The position numbers were made by a program, and so were the translations under genes. From positions 14,823-78,822 of the forward strand of contig CAVRNW010000032.1 of the NCBI GenBank assembly GCA_963722665.1: a DNA stretch of 64,000 nucleotides, given 5' to 3'. The notes under the pieces are model-generated. The model did no database searches and was not told the DNA's origin. It saw only the letters and a list, made by a program, of their open reading frames with translations. Source of the DNA: Site-B1 sp963722665. GTDB taxonomy: Bacteria; Bacteroidota; Bacteroidia; Flavobacteriales; Flavobacteriaceae. How positions within the stretch are numbered: the first letter of the stretch is position 1; every line of letters starts with the position of its first letter. Below are positions 57,025-64,000 of the stretch, piece after piece.

Positions 57025-58430
57025 ATGAAACAAAAAGAAAGCATACTCATCATTGGAGCAGGACTCTGTGGCTCACTTCTCGCCTTGCGCTTAGGTCAAC
57101 GGGGATATAATGTTCGTGTCATGGAAATGCGTCCCGATCTTCGCAAAGTAGATATTAGTGCAGGACGTTCTATCAATTTGGCTTTTTCTGACAGAGGTAT
57201 CAAGGCTATGCGAATGGTTGGCATTCAAGAAAAGGTAGAACCACTTTGCATTCCAATGAACGGCAGAATGATTCATGACAAAGAAGGCAACACATTTATG
57301 TCTAATTACAGCGGAAGAAGTCATGAGTATATAAATTCTATTTCCAGAGGACTGTTAACCGCATTATTAATGGATGAAGCTGAAGCCCTGGAGAATGTCA
57401 CAATCGAATTTAATAAAAATTGCAAAAAAGTTGATTTCGTGAACAAAACAGCCAGTTTTTAAAGATTATAATACAAAAGAAGAATTAAAAATTAAGGCGG
57501 ATGTCATTTTTGGAACTGATGGAGCAGGATCCTCATTACGTAAAAGTTACTATCTGGAAAGGAAATTTCTATTTAGTTTCTCTCAAAACTACTTAACACA
57601 TGGCTATAAGGAACTGACCATTTTACCGAATTCGGACGGCGGATTTAAAACCTACAAAAACGCTTTACATATTTGGCCAAGAGGTGATTTCATGCTCATC
57701 GCATTACCAAATTTAGATGGTAGTTTTACTGTTACACTATTTTTGAGTTATGAGGAAGGAGTATACAACTTCAACAACTTAACCAATCCTGAAATAATAA
57801 CAGAGTTCTTTCAAAAGGAATTTCCAGATGCGTTAGAAATGATGCCAAATCTTACAGATGATTTCATTCATAATCCAACAGCACCTTTGGGAACAGTAAA
57901 GTGTTCGCCATGGCATTATAAAGAAAATACAATTTTATTGGGTGATGCTGCCCATGCCATTGTGCCCTTTTATGGGCAAGGGATGAATGCATCCTTTGAG
58001 GACGTATTCGAATTTGATAAAGTTTTAGATTCTCATAATGGGGATTGGGAAACAACATTCAAGGCTTTTGAAAAATCCCGTAAAATTGATACTGATGCAA
58101 TTGCTGATCTCGCAATAGATAATTTTTACGAAATGAGAGACCATGTGGCAAATCCCATATTTCAGGAAAAGCGTAAATTGGAAATGGCTTTGGAACAGAA
58201 TTTTCCAAATGAGTATTCCTCAAAATATTCCTTAGTCACATTTAATGAGAATATAGGTTATCATGAAGCGATGACCAGAGGTCGCGCACAAGATAAAGCG
58301 ATATTGAATATGATTGCTGATAAGAAAATTGATCTATAACGGTGATTTGAAAGAAATTTTAAAAAGAGTTCAACAAGAAACAAACGAAATTCTTGAAGAA
58401 GATAAATTAGCAAAAACAATGCATCATTAA
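57025..58430 (+). CDS. kmo: kynurenine 3-monooxygenase, two +1 frameshifts
   Basis: FAD hydroxylase making 3-hydroxykynurenine. About 468 residues, normal length when repaired. N-terminal FAD motif LIIGAGLCGSLLALRLGQRG and the second FAD motif LLGDAAHAIVPFYGQGMN. The frame stops at TAA 57460-57462 (after TTT), resumes one base on (KDYNTKEELKIKADVIFGTD), stops again at TAA 58337-58339 (after CTA) and resumes as NGDLKEILKRVQQETNEI, ending at 58428-58430. Removing the T of each stop restores the frame. Between kynU and ridA. Confidence 0.9.
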
Positions 58431-58432
58431 AC

Positions 58433-58460
58433 AGATGTGAGATGTGAGATGTGAGATGTG
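58433..58460. repeat. 7-bp tandem repeat AGATGTG x4
   Basis: Four exact copies of AGATGTG directly after kmo. The rest of the 293-base kmo-ridA gap also contains a TTTTGT/ACAAAA hairpin near 58636-58652 and the hairpin at 58695; no gene is seen there. Confidence 0.85.
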
Positions 58461-58694
58461 AGAAACAAAAATATGGATTAGTTAAATTCCCAAATCAATT
58501 CATAGAATTGAACGTCAAAATTCAGAAATAATGAACGATAGAATGTAGATGCGAAATGCAGCTTCAAGCACGAAATTCTGAAAGTGAGTGATGCTTAAGC
58601 AATTTCCTAATTTTGACATGATTTTTTGGTTCGTTTTGTATCAAGACAAAATGAATATGAAAAAAAGAAAAAAGAATAAGTTAACTTTAATTAG

Positions 58695-58714
58695 ATTCTT
58701 GCCTTCGCAGGAAT
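58695..58714. repeat. REP-like 20-bp hairpin before ridA
   Basis: ATTCTTGC, loop CTTC, GCAGGAAT (one G-T pair). It ends 9 bases before the ridA ATG. Same design as the hairpins at 2204 and 59214. Confidence 0.75.
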
Positions 58715-58723
58715 AACAAAATT

Positions 58724-59123
58724 ATGGATAAAAAAGTAACACCAAGAGGAGCCTATCCACACACCAAACGTGTTGGTGATTTTATATTTGTTTCCGGAAC
58801 CAGTTCCAGAAGACCGGACAATACCATTGCCGGAGTAGATATTATTGACGACATGGGAACCAAGCGTTTGAACATAGAAGTTCAAACTCGATGAAGTACT
58901 TAAGAACATAGAAAAGAATTTAGCCAAAGAAGGCGCCTCTTTAAAAGATGTGGTTGATGTTACCTCCTTTTTGGTGAATATGAATGATTTTGCAGGCTAC
59001 AATAAGGCTTATGCAGAATTCTTTAATGCCGAAACAGGACCAGCACGTACAACAGTTGCTGTTCACCAATTACCGCATCCAGATCTAGTTGTGGAGATTA
59101 AAGTGATGGCATACAAGAAATAA
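58724..59123 (+). CDS. RidA family protein, probable 2-aminomuconate deaminase, +1 frameshift
   Basis: About 133 residues. RidA-fold proteins in this position convert 2-aminomuconate to 4-oxalocrotonate. The N-terminal part VGDFIFVSGTSSRRPDNT and C-terminal NAETGPARTTVAVHQLPHPD, with the catalytic-type Arg, are typical. The frame stops at TGA 58892-58894, directly after CGA. Dropping the T of that stop gives VQTREVLKNIEKNL, which is the family motif QTRxVLxNI, so the extra base is pinned to the stop codon itself. Confidence 0.85.
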
Positions 59124-59135
59124 GAATAAAAGTGT

Positions 59136-59237
59136 TGTCATTCCGCACTCATGTACTGAGCGCAGTCGAAGTATGATGCGGAATCCATTAATAATATAAT
59201 TTCAATTAAAAAGATTCCTGCCTTCGCAGGAATGACA
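59136..59237. repeat. 102-bp composite repeat with terminal inverted TGTCATTCC/GGAATGACA
   Basis: A 9-bp terminal inverted repeat (59136-59144 and 59229-59237), an inner pair ATTCCGCA/TGCGGAAT (59140-59147, 59177-59184) and the hairpin ATTCCTGC-CTTC-GCAGGAAT at 59214-59233. It ends 2 bases before the aldehyde dehydrogenase ATG at 59240. Confidence 0.75.
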
Positions 59238-59239
59238 TA

Positions 59240-60684
59240 ATGAGTAGAATAAAAAACTACATAAACGGCACATTTCATAATCCAACTGAAAACAATTGGT
59301 TGGATAATTATTGTCCAGCCAATGGCGAAGTATATGGTAAAACACCGAACTCAACAAAAGACGATGTAGAAAACGCCTATATAGCTGCCAAATCTGCATT
59401 TCCAGTTTGGTCACAAACCACATTGGAAGAACGCAGCAGAATCTTAATCAAGATTTCAGAATTACTGGAAGCGAATTTACAACGTTTCGCTGAAGCCGAA
59501 AGCAAAGACAATGGTAAACCAATAGCATTGGCAAAATCTGTTGACATACCAAGAGCCGCGAGCAACTTTCGTTTCTTTGGAAATGCGATAACACAATTTG
59601 CAAGTGAAAGTCATGAAAGTGTAGGCCATAATGCCATTAATTACACCTTACGACAACCAATTGGAGTTGTTGCTTGTATTTCACCATGGAACCTTCCACT
59701 CTATTTATTTACATGGAAAATAGCTCCTGCTCTGGCAGCTGGTAATTGTGTAGTAGCCAAACCTAGTGAAATCACTCCGATGACAGCTTATTTACTTGGA
59801 GACATTTGTAACGAAGCCGGTTTGCCAAAAGGCGTATTAAACATTGTTCATGGATTAGGGAATATAACAGGACAAGCAATTGTGGAACATCCGGATATTA
59901 AAGCCATCTCATTCACAGGAGGAACGGAAACTGGGGCTCATATAGCCAAAGTAGCTGCTCCAATGTTCAAGAAATTATCATTGGAATTGGGTGGTAAAAA
60001 CCCAAATATAATTTTTGCTGATTGTGACTATGATGATATGCTAGAAACCACAGTTCGATCTTCCTTTTCAAATCAAGGTCAGATTTGTCTTTGTGGTAGT
60101 CGCATTTTTGTAGAAGCGTCTATTTATGATAAATTCAAAATAGATTTTGTTAAAAAAGTAAACGCCTTAAAAGTTGGCCATCCATCTGATAATGATACAG
60201 ATATTGGTGCCTTGGTATCCAAGACTCATTTGGAAAAAGTGATGCAATTTATAGAAATTGCCAAAGAAGAAAACGGGTCTGTTCTGTGTGGAGGCAATAA
60301 AGTGACTGTTAAAGGTTTTGAAAATGGGTATTATTTAGAACCCACGGTCATTGAGGTGCCATACTGATGAATGCCGGGTCAATCAGGAAGAAATATTTGG
60401 TCCGGTTGTAACCATTATGCCTTTTAATACCGAAGACGAAGTACTTGCAAATGGCAAACAAGGTAAAATATGGTTTATCGGCTACACTATGGACAAACGA
60501 CCTAAAGCGTACCATGCGAATGAGCAATCAATTACTAACCGGTATTGTTTGGGTAAACACATGGATGATGCGTGATCTAAGAACTCCTTTTGGAGGCATG
60601 AAAGCATCTGGAGTTGGTCGTGAAGGTGGTTTTGAAGCCTTACGATTTTTTACGGAAGCAAAAAATGTATGTATAAAATATTAA
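59240..60684 (+). CDS. aldehyde dehydrogenase (2-aminomuconate semialdehyde dehydrogenase), two +1 frameshifts
   Basis: About 481 residues when repaired. Oxidises 2-aminomuconate 6-semialdehyde with NAD. The cofactor loop FTGGTETGAHIAKVA, the general-base Glu in LELGGKNPN and the catalytic Cys in SFSNQGQICLCGSRI are in the first frame. It stops at TGA 60365-60367 after TAC, then DECRVNQEEIFGPVVTIMPF continues one base on. A second extra base near 60447 breaks VLAMANKVKYGLSATLW; the final frame (to 60684) has RTPFGGMKASGVGREGG. The first break can be at the stop codon, the second cannot. Confidence 0.9.
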
Positions 60685-60686
60685 AA

Positions 60687-60722
60687 AAGAACCAAGACAA
60701 TTAGAATAAAGAACCAAGACAA
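60687..60722. repeat. direct repeat AAGAACCAAGACAA x2
   Basis: Two copies of AGAACCAAGACAA about 21 bases apart in the short gap between the dehydrogenase and SDR genes. Likely decayed repeat sequence. Confidence 0.6.
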
Positions 60723-60770
60723 AAATAAATGTCTTAAATCTTGACTCTTTTGTCTTTCATCTAAAAATAA

Positions 60771-61553
60771 ATGGATCTAAAACTAAACAATAAAAACGCA
60801 TTAGTTTGCGGAAGCACACAAGGAATAGGAAAAGCAACAGCTAAGTTATTAGCCGCAGAAGGAGTAAATGTCACCTTGGTTGCCAGAAATGAAACCAGAT
60901 TAAAGCAAGTTTTATCAGAGCTCCCTGAGCTTGGGAATCATAACTACATTGTTGCAGATTTTTCAAATCCGAAGGAATTGCAAAAAAAAGTATCTGATTT
61001 TATAGCAAAAAATCACGGGTTCCATATTCTTATAAATAATACGGGAGGACCTAGAAGCGGATCTATATTAGGTGCTACTTTAGAAGAGTTTGAGAATGCT
61101 TTTACACAACATCTAAAATGCAATCATGTGCTGGCTCAAACCACGATCCCGTTTATGAAAAAAGAAGGATTTGGCCGTATCATCAATGTGATTTCCACCT
61201 CGGTTAAAGAACCCATTGAAGGACTTGGTGTAAGTAACACGATAAGAAATGCAGTTGGAAACTGGAGCAAAACATTATCATTTGAAGTTGGTTCTTTTGG
61301 TATTACTGTCAACAATGTTTTACCCGGATTTACGGATACCGAAAGATTAAATGAAATAATAAAAATAAAGGCTGATAAAGAAGGAACAACCATTGAAGAA
61401 ATGGCTGAAATCATGAAGAATTATACACCTGCCAAACGTTTTGCTAAACCAGAGGAAACAGCCAATGCTATTGTTTTTCTTGCAAGCGAAGCAGCAAGCT
61501 ATATTAACGGAATCAATGTCCCTGTTGATGGCGGACGCACTAAATCTCTTTAA
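60771..61553 (+). CDS. SDR family oxidoreductase lacking the Tyr-Lys catalytic pair
   Basis: 260 residues. Rossmann fold with cofactor loop VCGSTQGIGKATAKLL and ILINNTGGP. In classical SDRs the active site is S-x12-Y-x3-K; here the corresponding stretch is STSVKEPIEGLGVSNTIRNA, so the Tyr position is Ser/Asn and Lys is Arg. It belongs to an atypical SDR branch in which the pair is not kept. Conserved position within flavobacterial kynurenine clusters, role unknown. Intact. Confidence 0.85.
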   Translation: MDLKLNNKNALVCGSTQGIGKATAKLLAAEGVNVTLVARNETRLKQVLSELPELGNHNYIVADFSNPKELQKKVSDFIAKNHGFHILINNTGGPRSGSILGATLEEFENAFTQHLKCNHVLAQTTIPFMKKEGFGRIINVISTSVKEPIEGLGVSNTIRNAVGNWSKTLSFEVGSFGITVNNVLPGFTDTERLNEIIKIKADKEGTTIEEMAEIMKNYTPAKRFAKPEETANAIVFLASEAASYINGINVPVDGGRTKSL

Positions 61554-61573
61554 TGCCAAACGTGATTTGGCAT
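61553..61573 (+). terminator. hairpin after SDR gene
   Basis: ATGCCAAA, loop CGTGA, TTTGGCAT: a perfect 8-bp stem just after the SDR stop. No T run follows, so terminator function is uncertain. Confidence 0.5.
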
Positions 61574-61612
61574 CTTATAAATTGAAAAGTAATCATTAAC
61601 TTTATAAAAATT

Positions 61613-61686
61613 GCGTGAAGGATTGAGCAATTGTTGGAGCTCCTTGAAAAGAGCGACTTGCGAAAGCCTGACCTGAAAGGGCACGC
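61613..61686. repeat. 74-bp intergenic element GCGTG...CACGC
   Basis: It begins GCGTGAAGGATTGAGC, contains GGAGCTCC and GCGACTTGCGAAAGCCTGAC, and ends GGGCACGCC, with terminal arms GCGTG/CACGC. From memory, elements of this type recur between genes in Flavobacteria. Located before haaO. Confidence 0.55.
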
Positions 61687-61704
61687 CACAATAAACATAA
61701 AACT

Positions 61705-62229
61705 ATGAGCAAATTAGTATCTCCAATAAATTTTAAGGCTTGGATTGAAGAAAACCGTCATTTGTTAAAGCCTCCAGTTGGGAATAAAGTGGTTTGGAAA
61801 GATGGTGATTACATTGTTATGGTTGTTGGCGGACCAAACAGCAGAAAGGATTATCATTATAATGAAACTCCTGAATTTTTCTATCAGATAGAAGGGAATA
61901 TGATATTGAAAATTATGGATAAAGGTGTCCCGAAGGATGTTCATATCAACGAAGGAGATATTTATCTGTTACCGCCTAAAGTCCCACATTCACCTCAACG
62001 AGGTGCCAATACTGTAGGGTTGGTCATTGAATATCCACGTAAAAAAAAGATGAAAGATGCTTTGGAATGGTATTGTGAAAATTGCAATGCACCTCTATAC
62101 AGAAAGAAATTTAAATTGGATGACATCGAAACAGATATGCCAAAGATTTTCGACAAGTTCTACGGAAATGAAAAAAAACGTACTTGTAAAAAATGTGACG
62201 CTGTAATGGAGCCTCCAAAGAAATTGTAA
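61705..62229 (+). CDS. haaO: 3-hydroxyanthranilate 3,4-dioxygenase
   Basis: 174 residues, bacterial type with a C-terminal rubredoxin-like iron site. Cupin iron ligands in YNETPEFFYQIEG and the His in KVPHSPQRG; the rubredoxin-like Cys pairs are WYCENCNAP and TCKKCDAV. Opens the ring of 3-hydroxyanthranilate to 2-amino-3-carboxymuconate semialdehyde (ACMS). Intact. Confidence 0.96.
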   Translation: MSKLVSPINFKAWIEENRHLLKPPVGNKVVWKDGDYIVMVVGGPNSRKDYHYNETPEFFYQIEGNMILKIMDKGVPKDVHINEGDIYLLPPKVPHSPQRGANTVGLVIEYPRKKKMKDALEWYCENCNAPLYRKKFKLDDIETDMPKIFDKFYGNEKKRTCKKCDAVMEPPKKL

Positions 62230-62244
62230 TCACTAGGAGTAATC

Positions 62245-62356
62245 TGTTATTCTGAACAAATTGAAGATTCTTTTTCTGACTTCCATTGAAAAGCCCTATC
62301 GGAAATGAAAAAATTATAATAAAATCAAGAGACGCTGTGACTAGCTCAGTATGACA
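62245..62356. repeat. 112-bp repeat abutting the ACMSD start codon
   Basis: It starts TGTTATTCTGAAC, then AAATTGAAGATTCT, and ends CAGTATGACA, giving imperfect terminal inversions (TGTTAT/ATGACA). The last base is 2 bases before the ATG at 62358, like the repeat before the aldehyde dehydrogenase gene. Confidence 0.6.
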
Positions 62357-62357
62357 T

Positions 62358-63446
62358 ATGAAAGAAAAACGTAAACTTAGAATAAACGGTCACTCACATT
62401 TACTGCCTTATCCAGAAGAAATTCCTCAGTTCATGAAGGATAAAGGTATTTTTTGGGTTGATAAAGACCGAAAATTCATGCTCCAAAAAGACTGGAGTCG
62501 TCCAGTGACCGATTCAAGTTTCTTCCTTAATGAAAAACTGGAATGGATGGAGCGCTTTAAAATTGACCATGCAGTGGTACTTAATTTGTCTCAGCTCTAT
62601 GGAAATGGATTAAGAGTTGAGGAGATGAAGCAGGCATTGCGTTTTCAAAATGATTTTAATGCAAGGATCCAGCATGATAATCCAAGTAAATTCACTTGCG
62701 GATTTGTCGTACATCCAGGATTTGTAAAAGGGGCTTGTTGGGAAATTGAACGGTGTGTTGAAGAATTAGGCTTGCAACTGCTATGTTTACCAACACATTA
62801 TATGGATACAATTGGTACCTGGCGTTGTATATTTGATGAGGAAAATGAACCTATTTTTGAATTGGCAAGTAAATTCAATCTGGCCGTAGAGATCCATCCT
62901 TATGATGGTGAGAAATTCATCAAATTGGAGAATATTTCCTGGAGATTTCATTTGATCTGGATGCTGGCTCAATGTGCTGATGCCTATCATTTTTTGACTT
63001 TGAATGGGTATCAGGATAAGTTTCCAAATATGAGAGTATGTTTTGCCCATGGTGGTCAATTGGCTCAAATTAATCTGGGTAGACGAATTCAAGGCTTTGA
63101 TGGCAGACCAGACCTATTTGAAGGAAAAAGTCATCCACGAAAAGCAGTTGGACATAAAAATATCTTCTTTGACACCTTAGTTCATGACACCGGTGGTTTA
63201 CAATTATTGATCAAAAATCAAGGTTCTAAGCAAGTGCTTATGGGATTGGACGATCCTTATCCATTAGGGGAAATGGAAAGTGCAAAACAATCCTCCTATC
63301 CAGGAAAAATATTAGATCTGGCTGTGGATAGAAAAATAATTAATAAAGATGAACGCGATGATATTTGGGCTGATAATGTGATCCAATGGCTTTATGGAGA
63401 GGACGAATTGGGTAAAGAAAAATTGGTTAAAAGAATTTTATCCTGA
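62358..63446 (+). CDS. 2-amino-3-carboxymuconate 6-semialdehyde decarboxylase-type amidohydrolase
   Basis: 362 residues of the ACMS decarboxylase family. Metal ligands: HSH near the N-terminus (INGHSHLLP), His in AVEIHPY, His in CFAHGGQ and Asp in MGLDDPYPLG. Decarboxylates ACMS to 2-aminomuconate 6-semialdehyde, the substrate of the aldehyde dehydrogenase. Intact. Its TGA overlaps the next ATG (TGATG), so the O-methyltransferase is translationally coupled. Confidence 0.94.
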   Translation: MKEKRKLRINGHSHLLPYPEEIPQFMKDKGIFWVDKDRKFMLQKDWSRPVTDSSFFLNEKLEWMERFKIDHAVVLNLSQLYGNGLRVEEMKQALRFQNDFNARIQHDNPSKFTCGFVVHPGFVKGACWEIERCVEELGLQLLCLPTHYMDTIGTWRCIFDEENEPIFELASKFNLAVEIHPYDGEKFIKLENISWRFHLIWMLAQCADAYHFLTLNGYQDKFPNMRVCFAHGGQLAQINLGRRIQGFDGRPDLFEGKSHPRKAVGHKNIFFDTLVHDTGGLQLLIKNQGSKQVLMGLDDPYPLGEMESAKQSSYPGKILDLAVDRKIINKDERDDIWADNVIQWLYGEDELGKEKLVKRILS

Positions 63447-64000
63447 TGCATTTTTTACCTAAAAAATTAGATGATTACATAGTTAATCACAGTCAGGAGG
63501 AACCTGAATTACTTAAACACCTTACCAGAGAAACCTACCAAAAGGTCTTGCAACCTATTATGCTCAGTGGACCTTATCAGGGTAGAGTATTAAGTATGAT
63601 ATCTAAATTGATGCAACCAAAATCTATATTAGAATTAGGGACTTTCACAGGTTATTCTACATTATGTTTAGCAGAAGGATTACAAGCCAATGGAGAAATC
63701 CACACCATTGATATAAATGAAGAATTGGTTGATTTTCAACGAAAATATTTTGACAAGTCAGGTTATGGTGAGCAAATTGTACAGCATTTAGGCAATGCGC
63801 TAGATATAATTCCGAAGTTAGATAAAACCTTTGACCTGGTTTTTATTGATGCTGACAAACCGAACTATGTAAAGTATTTTCATTTGATTATTGATAAATT
63901 GAAATCTGGTGGCATTTTACTATCTGACAACGTATTATGGCATGGCAAAGTAGTGGAAAAAATAGATCCAAAAGATAGTTCTACAAAAACAGTAAAAGCA
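63446..64000 (+). CDS. class I O-methyltransferase, 3' end cut by window
   Basis: At least 185 residues, running off the window. The frame starts at ATG 63446, overlapping the previous stop. SAM motif in SILELGTFTGYSTLCLA (family 3 O-methyltransferase), metal/catalytic region FDLVFIDADKPNYVKYF and LLSDNVLWHGKV. This is the catechol/caffeoyl-CoA-like family that methylates hydroxyl groups; the role in this cluster is not known. Confidence 0.88.
   Translation, partial: MHFLPKKLDDYIVNHSQEEPELLKHLTRETYQKVLQPIMLSGPYQGRVLSMISKLMQPKSILELGTFTGYSTLCLAEGLQANGEIHTIDINEELVDFQRKYFDKSGYGEQIVQHLGNALDIIPKLDKTFDLVFIDADKPNYVKYFHLIIDKLKSGGILLSDNVLWHGKVVEKIDPKDSSTKTVKA

Noticed and set aside
58433..58460. The AGATGTG array as a CRISPR or phase-variable tract
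   Set aside because: Units are 7 bp with no spacers and lie outside any coding frame.
58886..58894. Extra T as a modification-linked base-call error, since removing it gives CTCGAG in trmL and ridA
   Set aside because: An intact CTCGAG is present at about 35572, so the motif alone does not explain the errors; it remains worth testing on reads but is not claimed.
58691..58927. Minus-strand frame antisense to ridA with a VIPAKA-type end
   Set aside because: The end is the translation of the 58695 hairpin repeat and the body is antisense to a recognisable gene.
3843..60367. UGA or UAA read through as an amino acid (for example selenocysteine)
   Set aside because: The conserved downstream protein is in another frame, so a frame change is needed; both TGA and TAA are involved and no SECIS-like element was noted.
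1..64000. tRNA, rRNA, CRISPR and complete insertion sequences
   Set aside because: None recognised on either strand; no cloverleaf-like intergenic segment or transposase was found.

Overview
The window is a 64 kb piece of a low-GC chromosome from the phylum Bacteroidota, most likely family Flavobacteriaceae. The evidence is the TANNTTTG-type -7 promoter boxes, type IX secretion C-terminal sorting domains on two large exported proteins, the rsfS-ftsH-LUD-cdsA-psd-acyl-CoA-binding-protein cluster, and generally weak ribosome binding sites. No rRNA, tRNA, CRISPR array, prophage or complete insertion sequence was seen.

Layout. 1-4.3 kb: end of a tryptophan operon (trpF, trpB, trpA) followed by a methyltransferase, a small membrane protein and trmL; a GIY-YIG ORF flanked by inverted hairpin repeats sits between trpB and trpA. 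4.4-8.0 kb: an exported PL6-type polysaccharide lyase and a twin-arginine TIM-barrel protein behind a double palindromic operator-like site. 8.1-13.6 kb: phosphofructokinase, hypothetical proteins, a trypsin-like protease, a glycosylase-like protein and a ribosomal THX protein with a long Lys/Ala/Pro tail. 13.6-19.7 kb: yaaA, rluD, PASTA protein, ddl, coaD, SulP transporter. 19.8-25.8 kb: M14 peptidase and a huge tandem-repeat exported protein. 26-33.3 kb: Nudix, pyrE, SRPBCC, birA, then the rsfS-ftsH-lipid cluster. 33.4-42.8 kb: small membrane and regulator genes, valS, DUF1573, aspartyl protease, aminotransferase, murB, transglutaminase-like protein. 43-54.7 kb: two sigma factors, anti-sigma factor, glycosyltransferase, Nramp transporter, lipA, hybrid histidine kinase, lpxK, Nif3-like, coiled-coil CdsZ-like protein, msrA. 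55.7-64 kb: kynurenine degradation cluster (kynU, kmo, RidA, aldehyde dehydrogenase, SDR, haaO, ACMS decarboxylase, O-methyltransferase cut by the window end). The window therefore begins in tryptophan synthesis and ends in tryptophan catabolism.

Two things stand out. First, at least a dozen genes are broken by single-base frameshifts. Most need one base to be skipped (+1), and in eight of them the base to be skipped can be the T of the in-frame stop codon; two pairs of sites share the same local sequence. This may be sequencing error, gene decay or recoding; the sequence alone cannot decide, and all three are laid out below. Second, short hairpin repeats are scattered through the window, some inside coding sequence in frame, some directly before start codons, and one inverted pair bracketing the GIY-YIG gene. 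That arrangement resembles a REP/RAYT-like repeat-and-nuclease pairing.
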